From positions 2,354,001-2,418,000 of the forward strand of contig NZ_CP042345.1 in NCBI RefSeq assembly GCF_007954425.1: a stretch of 64,000 nucleotides of DNA, given 5' to 3'. Positions 25,954 to 34,911 of the stretch are shown one piece after another. Both the position numbers and the translations under genes were made by a program. The DNA comes from Novosphingobium ginsenosidimutans. Lineage in GTDB: Bacteria > Pseudomonadota > Alphaproteobacteria > Sphingomonadales > Sphingomonadaceae. The stretch's first letter is position 1. Every line of letters begins with the position of its first letter. The notes beneath the pieces were generated by a model that saw only the letters and a list, made by a program, of their open reading frames with translations, had not been told where the DNA came from and searched no databases.

Positions 25954-27915
25954 ATGACTGATACCGCCAAGACTGACAGCGGGGCTGCGGCCGCCCAGTT
26001 TGCCCATGAGCACGGCCATGGGCACGGGCATGCGCAAGGCGGACTGGCCAAGCTGGCATTGGGCGCAATCGGCGTGGTGTTCGGCGATATCGGCACCAGC
26101 CCGCTCTACGCCTTCCGCGAAACCTTCGCCTCGCACCATGGCGTGCCGGGGATTCAGGTCGATCCGGTCCACATCCACGGCGTGCTCAGCCTGGTATTCT
26201 GGTCGATGATGATCGTGGTGACGTTCAAGTACGTCCTCACCATCATGAAGGCTGACAACAAGGGCGAGGGCGGCAGCCTGGCGCTGCTGGCGCTGATCAA
26301 TCGCAAGTCGGAAAATCGCAAGTGGACCGGGCCATTCATCCTGCTAGGGGTCTTTGCAACCGCGCTGTTCTATGGCGATTCCATGATCACCCCAGCCATG
26401 TCGGTGCTTTCGGCGACCGAGGGTCTGCAATACGTCAACCCGGGTTTCGAGGCCTGGATCGTACCGATTGCGGTGGCGATCCTGTTTGGCCTTTTTGCGA
26501 TCCAGTCGCGCGGGACGGAGCGGGTTGGCAAGCTGTTCGGGCCGATCATGCTGTTCTATTTTGCCACCCTGGCGGGGCTGGGCGTGATGCATCTTTCGGC
26601 CATGCCGCAAGTCGTGCTGGCAACGATCAACCCATTAAATGCGCTGAATTTCTTCGCGACCGATGGCTACCGTGCCTTTGTGGCGATGGGTTCGGTCGTC
26701 CTGGCGGTCACCGGGGCCGAGGCGCTTTATGCCGACATGGGCCACTTCGGCCGCAAGCCGATCGGGGTCAGCTGGATGGTCTTCGTCCTGCCGGCGCTGA
26801 TGCTCAACTACATGGGGCAGGGGGCCATGGTTCTGTCGCAAACGCCTGAACAGGCGGCGCTGCTGATCAAGGATCCGTTCTTCCTGATGATCCCCGATGA
26901 GGTACGCCTGCCCGTGATCTTTCTGGCGCTGTTGGCCACAATCATTGCCAGCCAGGCGGTGATTTCAGGCGCGTTCAGCCTGACACAGCAAGCGGTCCAG
27001 TTGGGCTTCATGCCCCGCATGCAAATCAAGCATACCAGCGCGGCTGCCGCTGGGCAGATCTATATCCCGGTGATCAACTGGGGCCTGATGATCGCGGTGA
27101 TCTTCCTGGTGCTGTTCTTCCGTTCGTCCAGCAACCTTGCTGCGGCCTATGGCATCGCGGTGACCGGGGCCATGTTCATCGACACGATCCTGCTAGCCGC
27201 CGTGCTGGTCAGCCTTTGGCGCTGGCCCGTGTGGAAGGCGGCGCCGCTGGTCGTTGCCTTCATCATTGTCGATATGGCCTATCTTGGCGCCAACCTGCTC
27301 AAGGTGCCTTCAGGCGGCTGGGTGCCGTTGGTGATCGGCCTGGCGATCTTTACCCTGCTGACTTCGTGGTCCCGCGGCCGTGCGCTGATGCGCGCCTCGA
27401 TGGCTGAGGGTGCGATACCGATGGAGGTCTTCGCCAAGAGCGCCCATTCCAGCGCCACCCGCGTTCCCGGTACGGCAATCTTCATGGCCTCGGCCGCTTC
27501 GGGTGTGCCCTCGGCGCTGCTCCACAACATCAAGCACAACAAGGTGCTGCACGAGCGTGTGGTGATTCTGACCGTGGCGATTCAGGACGTGCCCTTCGTC
27601 GACGAAACCGAGCGGTGCAGCGTCAAGGACCTTGGTCAAGGTTTCTACCGGATGTCGCTGCGCTATGGCTTCCTGGAGGAGACCGACGTGCCGGCCGCGC
27701 TCAAGCGTGCCGACATCTGCGGCGGCCCGTTCGAGATGATGAAAACCAGCTTCTTCCTCTCGCGCCAAACCCTCCTCCCTTCGGCCAAGCCTGGCATGGC
27801 ACTGTGGCGCGAAAAGCTGTTCGCCTGGATGCTGCGCAATGCGGCAAGCGCCATGGAGTTCTTCCGCCTGCCCACCAATCGCGTGGTGGAACTGGGCAGT
27901 CAGGTGGAAATCTAG
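25954..27915 (+). CDS. kup: KUP-family potassium transporter
   Basis: 653 aa. Low-rate K+/H+ symporter of the inner membrane. After a histidine-rich N-terminus ([11 protein letters not shown]), the first helix carries the family signature [49 protein letters not shown] and [15 protein letters not shown] are further KUP blocks. About twelve helices are followed by a ~150-residue cytoplasmic tail. It starts 89 bases after ccmI and is followed by a palindromic repeat. It is a single gene with no visible regulator. Confidence 0.95.
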   Translation: MTDTAKTDSGAAAAQFAHEHGHGHGHAQGGLAKLALGAIGVVFGDIGTSPLYAFRETFASHHGVPGIQVDPVHIHGVLSLVFWSMMIVVTFKYVLTIMKADNKGEGGSLALLALINRKSENRKWTGPFILLGVFATALFYGDSMITPAMSVLSATEGLQYVNPGFEAWIVPIAVAILFGLFAIQSRGTERVGKLFGPIMLFYFATLAGLGVMHLSAMPQVVLATINPLNALNFFATDGYRAFVAMGSVVLAVTGAEALYADMGHFGRKPIGVSWMVFVLPALMLNYMGQGAMVLSQTPEQAALLIKDPFFLMIPDEVRLPVIFLALLATIIASQAVISGAFSLTQQAVQLGFMPRMQIKHTSAAAAGQIYIPVINWGLMIAVIFLVLFFRSSSNLAAAYGIAVTGAMFIDTILLAAVLVSLWRWPVWKAAPLVVAFIIVDMAYLGANLLKVPSGGWVPLVIGLAIFTLLTSWSRGRALMRASMAEGAIPMEVFAKSAHSSATRVPGTAIFMASAASGVPSALLHNIKHNKVLHERVVILTVAIQDVPFVDETERCSVKDLGQGFYRMSLRYGFLEETDVPAALKRADICGGPFEMMKTSFFLSRQTLLPSAKPGMALWREKLFAWMLRNAASAMEFFRLPTNRVVELGSQVEI

Positions 27916-27929
27916 GCGCCGCAGCCCTT

Positions 27930-28010
27930 CGTCATCCCGGGCTTGACCCGGGATCCTGCTGTTCGTTCTCGCGCAAAGACGCTGGACCCCGGGTCAAGTC
28001 CGGGGTGACG
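27930..28010. repeat. palindromic intergenic repeat (CGTCATCCC type)
   Basis: The arms 27930-27956 and 27984-28010 (27 bases each) are inverted copies with three differences, all C/T or A/G changes that keep G-U pairing in RNA, around a 27-base spacer. The outer ends are CGTCATCCC and GGGGTGACG. Each arm contains its own small dyad (CCCGGG twice). It lies between the ends of kup and the leftward coiled-coil gene, as expected of a dispersed palindromic element; a second element with similar outer ends is at 43411-43510. Confidence 0.85.
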
Positions 28011-28028
28011 GATTTGGCGATGATGCCG

Positions 28029-30626
28029 CTAATTCCGCAGCCGTTCGATCGCCTGCGCAAGTGCAACGTATAGCTTACCCATGTCGCTGCTGAGGAGCGT
28101 CACGCCCAGGGCATGGCCGTCCCGGGTTGAGAGCAATTGCCGCAACATCGCTTCGAAATCGTGGATATAGCGGCTGACATGTTCGCGGAAGCCAACCTCG
28201 TCCTGGAACAGGCGCGCGATGGCCTTGCTTTCGGCCGGCTCAAGCAGCTTTACAGCGCGGCGGGTAAAGACCCCGCGATCGCCCTTGAGATAGGCTGACC
28301 AAGCCGTATCAGACACATCGGCGTCCATCGCCCGAGCGATGTCGATCGCGTTCGAATTGAGTGCCTCGGTAATCAGGGCGACGCGGCGGGCAAAGTCATT
28401 GTCAACCTGTTCTTCGGCGCGCTGGCGGGTTTGCGCGACACGGCGTTCCAGATTGCCGGCCAGTTCGTTGACCTTGGCCAATTGGTCGCGCAACTGGATC
28501 GCAGCTTCGCGGCTGACGCCTGAGGCGCGCGCGGCGGCGGCTTCAAGCTGCTCCGCCACTTCGGCGGTGCGAGCCCTTACGGCGGCGTCGATCGCGGCAC
28601 CGCTCTGTTCGGCAAGACGCTCCGCCAGGGATTTCACGGCTGCCGCACTGTTGCTTTCAAGCTCGCCGACGGTGTCGCGCGCCGCGGCGGCCAGGGCTTC
28701 GATCGCATTCCTCAGCTCGGCCTGGGCCTGCTCGGCCAGGGCGAGGCTTTCACCGCGGGTCGCAGCAAGGGTCTGCTGGATCGCACCGAGCGCGGCTGAC
28801 TGGCTGTCGGTCTTCCCGGCAATCTCAATCAGCAGTTCTTCGCTGCGCTCGATCTGGGTCAAGAGGCCAACGCCGCGCGCCTCTGCCTCACCCGCGACGT
28901 TTCGCAGTGCGGCGGTGCGGGCCTCGATTTCGGCAAGTTTGGCTTCGCCGGCGCTCATCGCGGCGGGCAGGTCGGTAGAGGCATGGGCGACACTGGCTTG
29001 AATCAGTTCGAGCAGGCGGACCGAGTTGTCAGTCAGTTCGAGTACCGACTTGTCGGTCCCGGCTAAGGCTTCCCTGCTGGCGGCAAGGCGTTCGGCCAAG
29101 GTTGCCAGGCTCTCCGCTAGGTCGTTCTGCGCGGTGCTCCCCTGGGCAGCAGCAGCGCGGATGTTCTCGCCAAATGTGTCGAGCTGGGCCGCAATCTCGG
29201 CAGTATAGGCCAGCATTTGCTGGGCGCGTTCTTCCTGCTCGGCGCGGCGCTGGGCCATAACCAGGTCAAGTGCTTCCATTTGCGCCTTGAGCGTTTCACC
29301 AAACTGCTCATGCCGCGCGGCCAGATCGGTGCGGCGGCGCTCCAGCTCTTCGGCAAAATTGCGGTCGCGTTCGGCCAGGCGCAGGTCGACATCTTCTGCT
29401 TCCTTGGCCAGTTCGGCCAGACGGTGGCGTGCGGAATCAAGGGCCCGCTCGTCAATTTCGCTGACCTGGCCGATGGCATTGCGCAGATCGTCGACCAGCC
29501 GGGTCGTGGCGTTCTGCCAGGCTTCAAGCGCGCCTGCCTCGGCTTCGCGCAGCGAACGGCCAATCGCACTGCCTTCGTCACGCATGGCCGAGAGCCGCGC
29601 CCGCAGGGAAAGCAGGCTTTCCTCTTCGGTCCGGTCCAGCAGGCTGCGGGTTTCGGCCAGTTCTGCGGCCAGGGCATTGGCCCGGGTGCGAATGCCGGCG
29701 AGGGCCGCCACTTCCTGCGCGTCGAGTTCACCACGGAACGCCTCACCACGCTCGGCCAGGGCCACGAACCTGGCGCTGGCAATCGTATCGAGCTGTTCGG
29801 TCTGGCGGGTGAATTCGGCGATGGCCGTGTCGATCTTGTCGGTCAGCGCGGCGACTTGGCGTTCGCTGGCCTGGCCGAACTGGTTGAGACGATTGAAGCC
29901 CGAAATCAGGTCTTCAATCTGCGCATGGGCAGTTCGCCCGGCCGCTGCGATGGTGTTGGTCACGTCCTTTGCGGAGCTGGCAATGACCGGCAGCTGACCG
30001 CGCAGCTTTTCCATGTTCTCCAGCGCGGCGGCGCTGACATTGCCCAGCGTCTCGACGCGCGTGCCATTGTCCGAAACCAGACTGGCGAGTTGGCTGGCGT
30101 GCTGGGACAGCCGCTCGCTAGCTACGCGGCCAAGCGATTCCAGATCGCGGGCCTGGGCAGCGATGAATTCGCGGGCCAGGCTCAGTTCGCTGTTGACCGT
30201 GGTCAGGCGCGTCTCAAGCGCTGCGGATTCCCGCGCAAGCGACTGGGCGACGTCGTTGAAGCGAGTTGCTTCACGGCGGCTGTTGCGCATCGCCAGTAGC
30301 CAGGCAACCGCAACCAGCAGAACGGGAACCGACCAATCGCTCAGCCAGGTCGCCCATTGCTGGACCGTGCCGCCCGCCAGCAGCTCGCTCTGATGGGCCA
30401 GGAAGAACAGCGCGGTCCATCCGGCCACCGCCAGGGCGGCGGCGGTTGGGCCCAGGATCGCCAACCAGTTCCGGCGCGGGGCGGGGGCATAACCCTCTTC
30501 CGCCACCGGGGCTTCGGCCCATTCCTCCTCAAGCGTCAGCGGCGTTTCGGTGCCGGTTTCAGCCACGACTGTCGCGCCTTCCGGCGCGCCTGCGTCGATC
30601 GCAACGATGCGAGATCCCCTGGTCAT
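28029..30626 (-). CDS. large membrane-anchored coiled-coil protein, function unknown
   Basis: 865 aa. No enzymatic domain is recognised. Residues ~1-55 are acidic and cytoplasmic-looking, two membrane helices follow (about 55-75 and 90-110), then ~650 residues of almost unbroken alpha-helix rich in Ala, Glu, Arg, Leu and Gln, with repeated LAER, AELRNAIEALA and EARTAAL patterns. The last ~100 residues are different, a compact block (YLKGDRGVFTRRAVKLL through DGHALGVTLLSSDMGKLYVALAQAIERLR) of the sort found at the end of alphaproteobacterial proteins named kinesin-like; that name is only historical. The earlier TTG at 30653 is possible, but ATG 30626 is preferred. It diverges from an Hpt-like gene. 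Confidence 0.8.
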   Translation of the reverse strand: MTRGSRIVAIDAGAPEGATVVAETGTETPLTLEEEWAEAPVAEEGYAPAPRRNWLAILGPTAAALAVAGWTALFFLAHQSELLAGGTVQQWATWLSDWSVPVLLVAVAWLLAMRNSRREATRFNDVAQSLARESAALETRLTTVNSELSLAREFIAAQARDLESLGRVASERLSQHASQLASLVSDNGTRVETLGNVSAAALENMEKLRGQLPVIASSAKDVTNTIAAAGRTAHAQIEDLISGFNRLNQFGQASERQVAALTDKIDTAIAEFTRQTEQLDTIASARFVALAERGEAFRGELDAQEVAALAGIRTRANALAAELAETRSLLDRTEEESLLSLRARLSAMRDEGSAIGRSLREAEAGALEAWQNATTRLVDDLRNAIGQVSEIDERALDSARHRLAELAKEAEDVDLRLAERDRNFAEELERRRTDLAARHEQFGETLKAQMEALDLVMAQRRAEQEERAQQMLAYTAEIAAQLDTFGENIRAAAAQGSTAQNDLAESLATLAERLAASREALAGTDKSVLELTDNSVRLLELIQASVAHASTDLPAAMSAGEAKLAEIEARTAALRNVAGEAEARGVGLLTQIERSEELLIEIAGKTDSQSAALGAIQQTLAATRGESLALAEQAQAELRNAIEALAAAARDTVGELESNSAAAVKSLAERLAEQSGAAIDAAVRARTAEVAEQLEAAAARASGVSREAAIQLRDQLAKVNELAGNLERRVAQTRQRAEEQVDNDFARRVALITEALNSNAIDIARAMDADVSDTAWSAYLKGDRGVFTRRAVKLLEPAESKAIARLFQDEVGFREHVSRYIHDFEAMLRQLLSTRDGHALGVTLLSSDMGKLYVALAQAIERLRN

Positions 30627-30697
30627 GGTTAAACTGATACCACGCCCGGGCAATCTATAAACCCCACTTTAACCCTTGGCTGCCATATGCTCGTGCC

Positions 30698-30997
30698 ATG
30701 GCCTATGAAGTTGGAGCCCTTGACGCCACCCTCTCTGCCGCCGCCGGCGAGGATGCGGCCCTGTTTGCTGAGCTGCGTCAAGCATTTGTCGAAAGCCTGG
30801 CGCGGCAAGTCGACCTGCTGGGCCGTGCGCGCTGCGATGGCAACTGGCAGATCACGGCGATGCGGATCAAGGGCCTGGCCGCCAGCTTTCACGCCGACGC
30901 GCTGATGGAACTGGCGGAAGAGGCATTGATCTCGGCTCCCGGTGATCCAATCCCGGTGCGCAAGATCAAGTCCTTCCTGGATGAATACGCCGCCTGA
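30698..30997 (+). CDS. Hpt-domain-like protein lacking the phospho-accepting histidine
   Basis: 99 aa, one domain. The block MRIKGLAASFHADALMELAEEAL matches the Hpt pattern H-x-(L/I)-K-G-x-A-x-x-x, but methionine (Met55) stands where the phosphorylated histidine should be; the following Lys58-Gly59 are kept. It is otherwise a four-helix-bundle-like sequence. If the alignment is right, it cannot relay phosphate and may bind a receiver or kinase without transfer. It heads a rightward run with the genes at 31077, 32302 and 33261 and diverges from the coiled-coil gene 71 bases away. Confidence 0.7.
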   Translation: MAYEVGALDATLSAAAGEDAALFAELRQAFVESLARQVDLLGRARCDGNWQITAMRIKGLAASFHADALMELAEEALISAPGDPIPVRKIKSFLDEYAA

Positions 30998-31076
30998 CCT
31001 TGCGCGGGTTGTGCCGGGGGGATTGAGCCACTAGTCTGGCTACTCACCCTCACGCCAACAAACGCGGAGGCCGCCC

Positions 31077-32276
31077 TTGCGGGTCGCGCTAATATCCATG
31101 CTTGAAAGCGGCACCGCCCCGCGCGGGGCCTTGCGCGTGGGCGGGGTATCGGTCGCGCTGGAGCAGCTGGTGCTGGTCCTTGCCATGCGGTGTGAGCGGA
31201 TCTTCTGTCTGGCCGGGCGGATGACGCCGGAGATTGCAGCTTTGCAGCACGAGGCCGAGCGCGCCGGGGCACGCTTTCAGCTTATCCCGGGCCCGCGCGG
31301 CTTGCTGGGGCAGGTTACCGCCACCGATGAAGTGATCGCACTGGCCGATGGCTTGTTCGCTTCGGTTGGGGATGCAGTGGCGCTGCTTGAGCCGGGGCCG
31401 ACGGTGCTGGTCCAGCCGGCGGAAAGCGGCGTTGAGGCCGGGTTTGAGCGAATTGATCCGAGCCTGGCCAGCGGCGGCGCCTTGCGCATCCCCGGCCGGC
31501 TGGTTGAGCGATTGGCAGACTTGCCGCACGATTGCGATGCCTTTTCGGCGCTGCTGCGGATTGCGCTGCAGGCCGGGATCGCGCAGCGGCCGCTGCCACC
31601 AGCGGGGCAGGGAGACGGGTTCTGGACGCTCCTTGCCAACGAAGAACAGGCCCACGCACTTGAGCCGCTGTGGATCCGGCGTCGAATCCGACATGTCCGC
31701 CCGTTCAGCCCGACCCGCGGGCTCGCCCGGTTGCTGGTTCGCAGCTTCGGTCCGGCCTTGCTCCATGCTGGTAGCGGATCGCGCTTCGTCATCAGCGGGG
31801 CTGTCGTCTTGCTGGCGCTGGCCTTGGGGATTGGATCCCTGGGCTGGCCAGGGCCGGCGCTGGGCGCAGTCGCGCTGGCCTGGTTGCTGGGTGAGGCGAC
31901 CGCCGTATTGCGGCGGATCGAGGCTGACCGGGTGGTGCCGCCCGGTCGGAATCTCAGCCTGCGCAGCCTGTTCGACTGGAGTGTCGATGCTCTGCTAGTC
32001 ACCCTGATTGCCTGGTCTGTGCCGGCGGGGCCGTGGCTTGGCCCGCTGGATCGGTTGTTCCCGCCGCTTATGTTGCTGGCATTGCTGCGGATTGTCCCGC
32101 GCGTGCTGAGCCAGGCCTGGACCGCCTGGCTGGAAGACAGGGCCTTGCTGGCGATCCTGATTGGTCTTGGCCTGCTGGCCGGGGCCGGGGCGCCAATGGT
32201 TTACGGACTGGCAATTGCGCTGGCGGCCTGCGGAATCCTTTGGCCGCAAGGGGCTGGGCGGCTAACACCGTCTTAA
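31077..32276 (+). CDS. putative nucleotidyltransferase-like protein with C-terminal membrane region
   Basis: 399 aa, no confident family. The N-terminal ~190 residues look like an alpha/beta nucleotidyltransferase-like fold (RVALISMLESG, then LRVGGVSVALEQLVLVLAM and later GGALRIPGRLVERL, reminiscent of sugar- or inositol-phosphate cytidylyltransferases), but the usual GGxGTR glycine/arginine loop is not visible. The C-terminal ~170 residues have about five hydrophobic helices and no CDP-alcohol transferase DGxxAR motif. The start is TTG 31077, supported by GCGGAGG six bases upstream; ATG 31098 is the alternative. Third gene of the divergent cluster, 25 bases before the next. Confidence 0.6.
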   Translation: MRVALISMLESGTAPRGALRVGGVSVALEQLVLVLAMRCERIFCLAGRMTPEIAALQHEAERAGARFQLIPGPRGLLGQVTATDEVIALADGLFASVGDAVALLEPGPTVLVQPAESGVEAGFERIDPSLASGGALRIPGRLVERLADLPHDCDAFSALLRIALQAGIAQRPLPPAGQGDGFWTLLANEEQAHALEPLWIRRRIRHVRPFSPTRGLARLLVRSFGPALLHAGSGSRFVISGAVVLLALALGIGSLGWPGPALGAVALAWLLGEATAVLRRIEADRVVPPGRNLSLRSLFDWSVDALLVTLIAWSVPAGPWLGPLDRLFPPLMLLALLRIVPRVLSQAWTAWLEDRALLAILIGLGLLAGAGAPMVYGLAIALAACGILWPQGAGRLTPS

Positions 32277-32301
32277 CCAAACCTGCGCTAAGGCCTGTCA
32301 A

Positions 32302-33258
32302 ATGAGCGAGATGTTTGCACCGGTCCGGGCCGAACCCACCGTCGAAGACGTGCTGCGCGTTCAACTGACGCAGGGTGATGCCGTTATCGGCACAATCGCG
32401 CCAATTCTGCGCCACCTGCTGGCCAATGACGATCATTCGCTGTTCAACGACGAGATCGTCGCGCGCGTGCGCGGGATTATCGATCACATCGCCCGCCAGG
32501 TGCTTGATGCGGTCGAGGACGCGCAAGGGAACGGTGCTCGCCGCGATCACGGTGAGGAAGCAATCGCTCGAGTGGTGGCCGAACTGGTCGAGCGGTCAGC
32601 TCTGCTGGGCCATGCTCACGCCCAGGCGCTGGAGTTCCAGCTGACCGAGCGGCTTCAGGCCCGCATTGCGCTTGATCCGGTCCTCTCGCCACTGCTGCAG
32701 GCCCTGGTTGCTTCGCAGGATAGCGGCACTGCGGCCAGTGCGGTCGCTCTGCTGGCTGCCCAGGCCCGCTTCGTTCAGGCCCAACGCCGGATGCAGCTGC
32801 CGCTAGGTGAATTACCGGCCGATCTGTTTCATGAAGTGCTTCAGGCGCTGCGTTCGCTCGAAGCCGAGCCTGCTACGCTGACCGCAGCGGAAAAGACCTT
32901 GCGTGCGAACTATGACGAAGGTCGCAGCCGCCTTGGCCTGCTTTCCCGCCTGGTGCACGGCATGGGCGGTGGTGCTGCGGCGGCGCTAGATGTCAGTCAC
33001 GCCGGGGTTGGTCTGTTTCTGACGGCGCTCTCGCTCGGCGCTGGCCAGGATCGCGACCTGACCGCACTTGCCGCACATGAAGGCCAGCTCGCGCGTCTGG
33101 CGCTAGCCTTGCGGGCCGCCGGGGCACGACCCGAGGCGATCGAAGGGCAGTTCCTGGCAATCCATCCTGATGTGAGCCTGCCCAAAGGTTTCGATGCGCT
33201 TGGTGCCGATCGCGCCGCTGCCATGCTGGCGGGCTCCCTTGCGGGGGCAGGCCGCTAG
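32302..33258 (+). CDS. hypothetical alpha-helical protein
   Basis: 318 aa, not recognised. No signal peptide or membrane helix is seen. The sequence is rich in Ala, Leu, Glu and Arg and predicted helical throughout, with one glycine-rich turn (LVHGMGGGAAAALD, about 215-228) and a C-terminal region RLALALRAAGARPEAIEGQFLA. It begins 25 bases after the previous gene and its stop is two bases before the kinase-like gene, so it is almost surely translated with that gene and may act with it. A role as a regulatory or adaptor protein is a guess from position only. Confidence 0.6.
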   Translation: MSEMFAPVRAEPTVEDVLRVQLTQGDAVIGTIAPILRHLLANDDHSLFNDEIVARVRGIIDHIARQVLDAVEDAQGNGARRDHGEEAIARVVAELVERSALLGHAHAQALEFQLTERLQARIALDPVLSPLLQALVASQDSGTAASAVALLAAQARFVQAQRRMQLPLGELPADLFHEVLQALRSLEAEPATLTAAEKTLRANYDEGRSRLGLLSRLVHGMGGGAAAALDVSHAGVGLFLTALSLGAGQDRDLTALAAHEGQLARLALALRAAGARPEAIEGQFLAIHPDVSLPKGFDALGADRAAAMLAGSLAGAGR

Positions 33259-33260
33259 GA

Positions 33261-34697
33261 ATGACCCCAGGCGGTGCCTTGCTGGCCCGCGCCTCGTGCG
33301 ACGGGAATGACGTTCTGACATCGGCTGATGAGCTGGTGGCCCTGCTACAGCAGCGCTGTGGCGGCGACGTGCCCGGTCCGATTGCTATTCCCGCCCTGCG
33401 CGAGATTGTTCAGCGCGGCCGCAGCCTGGGCCTCAAGATCGCGCGCCGAATGGAAGCGTCCGATGGTCAGGATGCCATTACGGCCTGGATTGAGGTTGTA
33501 CCCGATCCGGACAGCGGCGCGTGCGAGATTGCCGTGATCAGCTGGCAGGCGACGCCGCTGCCGGCGGAGGACCTCAACGAAACCGTTGCCCGCCGGATCG
33601 CGATCGATCGCACGGTGGCCGAGCTGATCGCCGTGCTTGATGGAGCGCAAGGGGTGATCGCCGTCAATGCCGAGGCGCCGGATCTGGAACAGGTCGCCGC
33701 CGCAATGCAGGCCGGCGTAGGGCGCCCGTGGACCGATTTCATCACTGTCGAAGGCAGTTCCCACCGCCAGCCGGTGCACTGGCGCCTGCTTGATGGCGCT
33801 GCAGTGAAGGTGCCCGGCTCTGAACGCAAGTGGCGCGCCACCTTGGTTCCCAAGACCGGCATCGCTGCCGAGATTCATGGCTTTGAACTGTGCCTGACCT
33901 CCGAAACCGTCCTGCCCGTGCCGGCTCTGCCATCGCATTCGGTCCCGGGCGAGAACCGCATGCCCAGCAACGAGCCTGGCCCGGTTGGGCGCGACATTGC
34001 GCCGGTTTTGCGTCAGCCCATTTCCCGGATCATTGCCAATGCCGAAACGATCCGTACGCGCCTGGCTGGACCGCTGGCGGAGGAATATGCTGCCTATGCC
34101 GCCGATATTGCCGCAGCGGGCCAACATCTGCTTTCGCTGGTCGAAGATCTGGCTGACCTTGAAGTGGTCGAAGCAGAGGACTTCAACACTGCGCCTGACC
34201 GGATCGACCTGGCCGATGTCGCGCGCCGTGCCGCCGGGATCTTGGCGGTGCGGGCACAAGAGCGCGGCATTACCATCGATGCGCCCAAAGCTGGCGAGCA
34301 CCTCCCGGCCATCGCTGAATTTCGCCGCGTGCTGCAGATCCTGCTCAACCTGGTTGGCAATGCCATCCGCTATGCCCCGGACAACTCGCAGGTCTGGATT
34401 AGGTTGGAGGATGCCGGCGGCCGGGCACGGCTGATCGTCGCAGACCAGGGGCCGGGGCTTTCGGATGAGCAGCAAGCCAAGGTGTTCGAAAAGTTCGAGC
34501 GACTTGGCCGCAGCGGTGAGGACGGTGGTTCGGGCCTTGGGCTTTACATCTCGCGTCGCCTAGCCCGCGCGATGGGCGGCGACCTGACGGTTGATAGCGC
34601 ACCCGGACAAGGCGCGCGGTTCACGGTCGAAGTGCCGGCTGACTTGCTGGCCTTAAGCCCGACGACCGCGCAGCACCCAGATCAGGCCAAGGCCTAG
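33261..34697 (+). CDS. histidine-kinase-like protein with degenerate H-box
   Basis: 478 aa, soluble by inspection. Residues ~1-240 include a PAS-like sensor region (about 120-210). The dimerisation helix reads RDIAPVLRQPISRI (about 244-257) where a kinase would have SHELRTPL, so proline 248 replaces the phosphorylated histidine. The ATPase domain is intact: N-box LLNLVGNAIRYAP (Asn363, Asn367), G1 VADQGPGLS (Asp395), F-box FEKFERLG, and G2 GGSGLGLYISRRLA (422-435). It therefore may bind ATP but not autophosphorylate at the normal site. It ends the run begun by the Hpt-like gene; its last 45 bases overlap a small convergent gene. Confidence 0.8.
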   Translation: MTPGGALLARASCDGNDVLTSADELVALLQQRCGGDVPGPIAIPALREIVQRGRSLGLKIARRMEASDGQDAITAWIEVVPDPDSGACEIAVISWQATPLPAEDLNETVARRIAIDRTVAELIAVLDGAQGVIAVNAEAPDLEQVAAAMQAGVGRPWTDFITVEGSSHRQPVHWRLLDGAAVKVPGSERKWRATLVPKTGIAAEIHGFELCLTSETVLPVPALPSHSVPGENRMPSNEPGPVGRDIAPVLRQPISRIIANAETIRTRLAGPLAEEYAAYAADIAAAGQHLLSLVEDLADLEVVEAEDFNTAPDRIDLADVARRAAGILAVRAQERGITIDAPKAGEHLPAIAEFRRVLQILLNLVGNAIRYAPDNSQVWIRLEDAGGRARLIVADQGPGLSDEQQAKVFEKFERLGRSGEDGGSGLGLYISRRLARAMGGDLTVDSAPGQGARFTVEVPADLLALSPTTAQHPDQAKA

Positions 34698-34868
34698 TGC
34701 GGCGGTAATCAGTCCGTTCCGGATCCAGGCCGGATCAGCCAGCATAAAGCTTTCCTTGGGCCACATGATGACCCCGGCGCCCTGCAGGGCCCAGAAAAAG
34801 CCAGAGAAGGCCAGCAGCCCGCCCAAGACCATGTAAAGCAGCCTGAGGACGTTTCTGACGGTTTCCAT
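34653..34868 (-). CDS. small hypothetical membrane protein
   Basis: 71 aa. Two hydrophobic segments (about 7-28 and 49-67) are separated by a short loop with IMWPKESFMLADPAW, and a basic end RGRRA follows. This is a natural-looking two-helix inner-membrane protein, without a recognised family. It lies 43 bases downstream of gltA on the same strand and overlaps the end of the kinase-like gene by 45 bases. A GGGGAAG sequence before ATG 34868 serves as a ribosome site. Confidence 0.65.
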   Translation of the reverse strand: METVRNVLRLLYMVLGGLLAFSGFFWALQGAGVIMWPKESFMLADPAWIRNGLITAALGLGLIWVLRGRRA

Positions 34869-34911
34869 GTGCTTCCCCTTGTATGTTCAAGGGCGCACTA
34901 TCACCCGCAGA

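Noticed and set aside
29217..30299. 360-codon plus-strand frame opposite the coiled-coil gene
   Set aside because: The coiled-coil gene has a consistent heptad-like helix and conserved C-terminus; the opposite frame has neither.
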